Part shown: one piece after another, positions 5,438 to 5,447 of the stretch | Layout: each line of letters opens with the position of its first letter | Numbering within the stretch: the first letter of the stretch is position 1 | NCBI GenBank assembly: GCA_964631125.1 | Contig: CAZVYN010000128.1 | Span: 1-5,447, forward strand | DNA from: CAZVYN01 sp964631125 | GTDB lineage: Bacteria > Eisenbacteria > RBG-16-71-46 > CAIMUX01 | Direction: 5' to 3' | Length of the DNA: 5,447 nucleotides | Notes under the pieces: model-generated | The model's input: only the letters and a program-made list of their open reading frames with translations | What the model was told of the DNA's origin: nothing | The model's database searches: none | Made by a program: the position numbers and the translations under genes

Positions 5438-5447
5438 GCGCGCACGC

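Noticed and set aside
1..5447. CRISPR arrays, tRNA/rRNA genes, insertion sequences, toxin-antitoxin or defence genes
   Set aside because: None was seen: no regularly spaced repeats, no transposase motifs, no tRNA-like structure outside the riboswitch, and no terminal inverted repeats.

Overview
The window is GC-rich, tightly packed bacterial DNA from a Gram-negative (two-membrane) organism. Evidence for an outer membrane is a TonB-dependent receptor and two lipoproteins. The C-terminal tail of one secreted protein resembles the FlgD-like / type IX secretion 'sorting' tails common in the FCB group and in Candidatus Eisenbacteria- or Krumholzibacteria-like lineages. I therefore infer an uncultivated FCB-related or deep-branching Gram-negative lineage; this is not proven by the sequence.

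Layout. Positions 5-3776 on the minus strand hold a vitamin B12 uptake unit. Read in the direction of transcription it has a possible promoter overlapping the end of arsC, a cobalamin riboswitch (about 3697 down to 3523), a hairpin that can hide the Shine-Dalgarno sequence, a BtuB-type receptor (3477-1444, TTG start), and an overlapping gene for a secreted beta-propeller protein (1459-5). The propeller protein resembles YncE/BtuG-type surface cobalamin-binding proteins and carries a C-terminal FlgD-like domain. Upstream on the same strand are arsC (thioredoxin-type arsenate reductase / LMW-PTP fold, 4180-3773) and a small lipoprotein (4442-4233). The lipoprotein looks like a BamE/SmpA-OmlA relative that has lost its middle. 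On the plus strand, a complete M48 metalloprotease lipoprotein (4643-5437) diverges from the small lipoprotein across a 200-base intergenic region.

How the genes work together. The riboswitch would shut off receptor and propeller synthesis when intracellular cobalamin is sufficient. Under limitation, the propeller protein would capture corrinoid outside the cell and pass it to the BtuB channel, as BtuG does for BtuB in Bacteroides (established there, inferred here). The arsC gene and the two lipoprotein genes look like neighbours with separate jobs (arsenate detoxification and envelope maintenance). The most interesting points are the BtuB plus propeller pair with a sorting tail instead of a lipid anchor, the readable translational switch of the riboswitch, and the internally shortened BamE-like lipoprotein.
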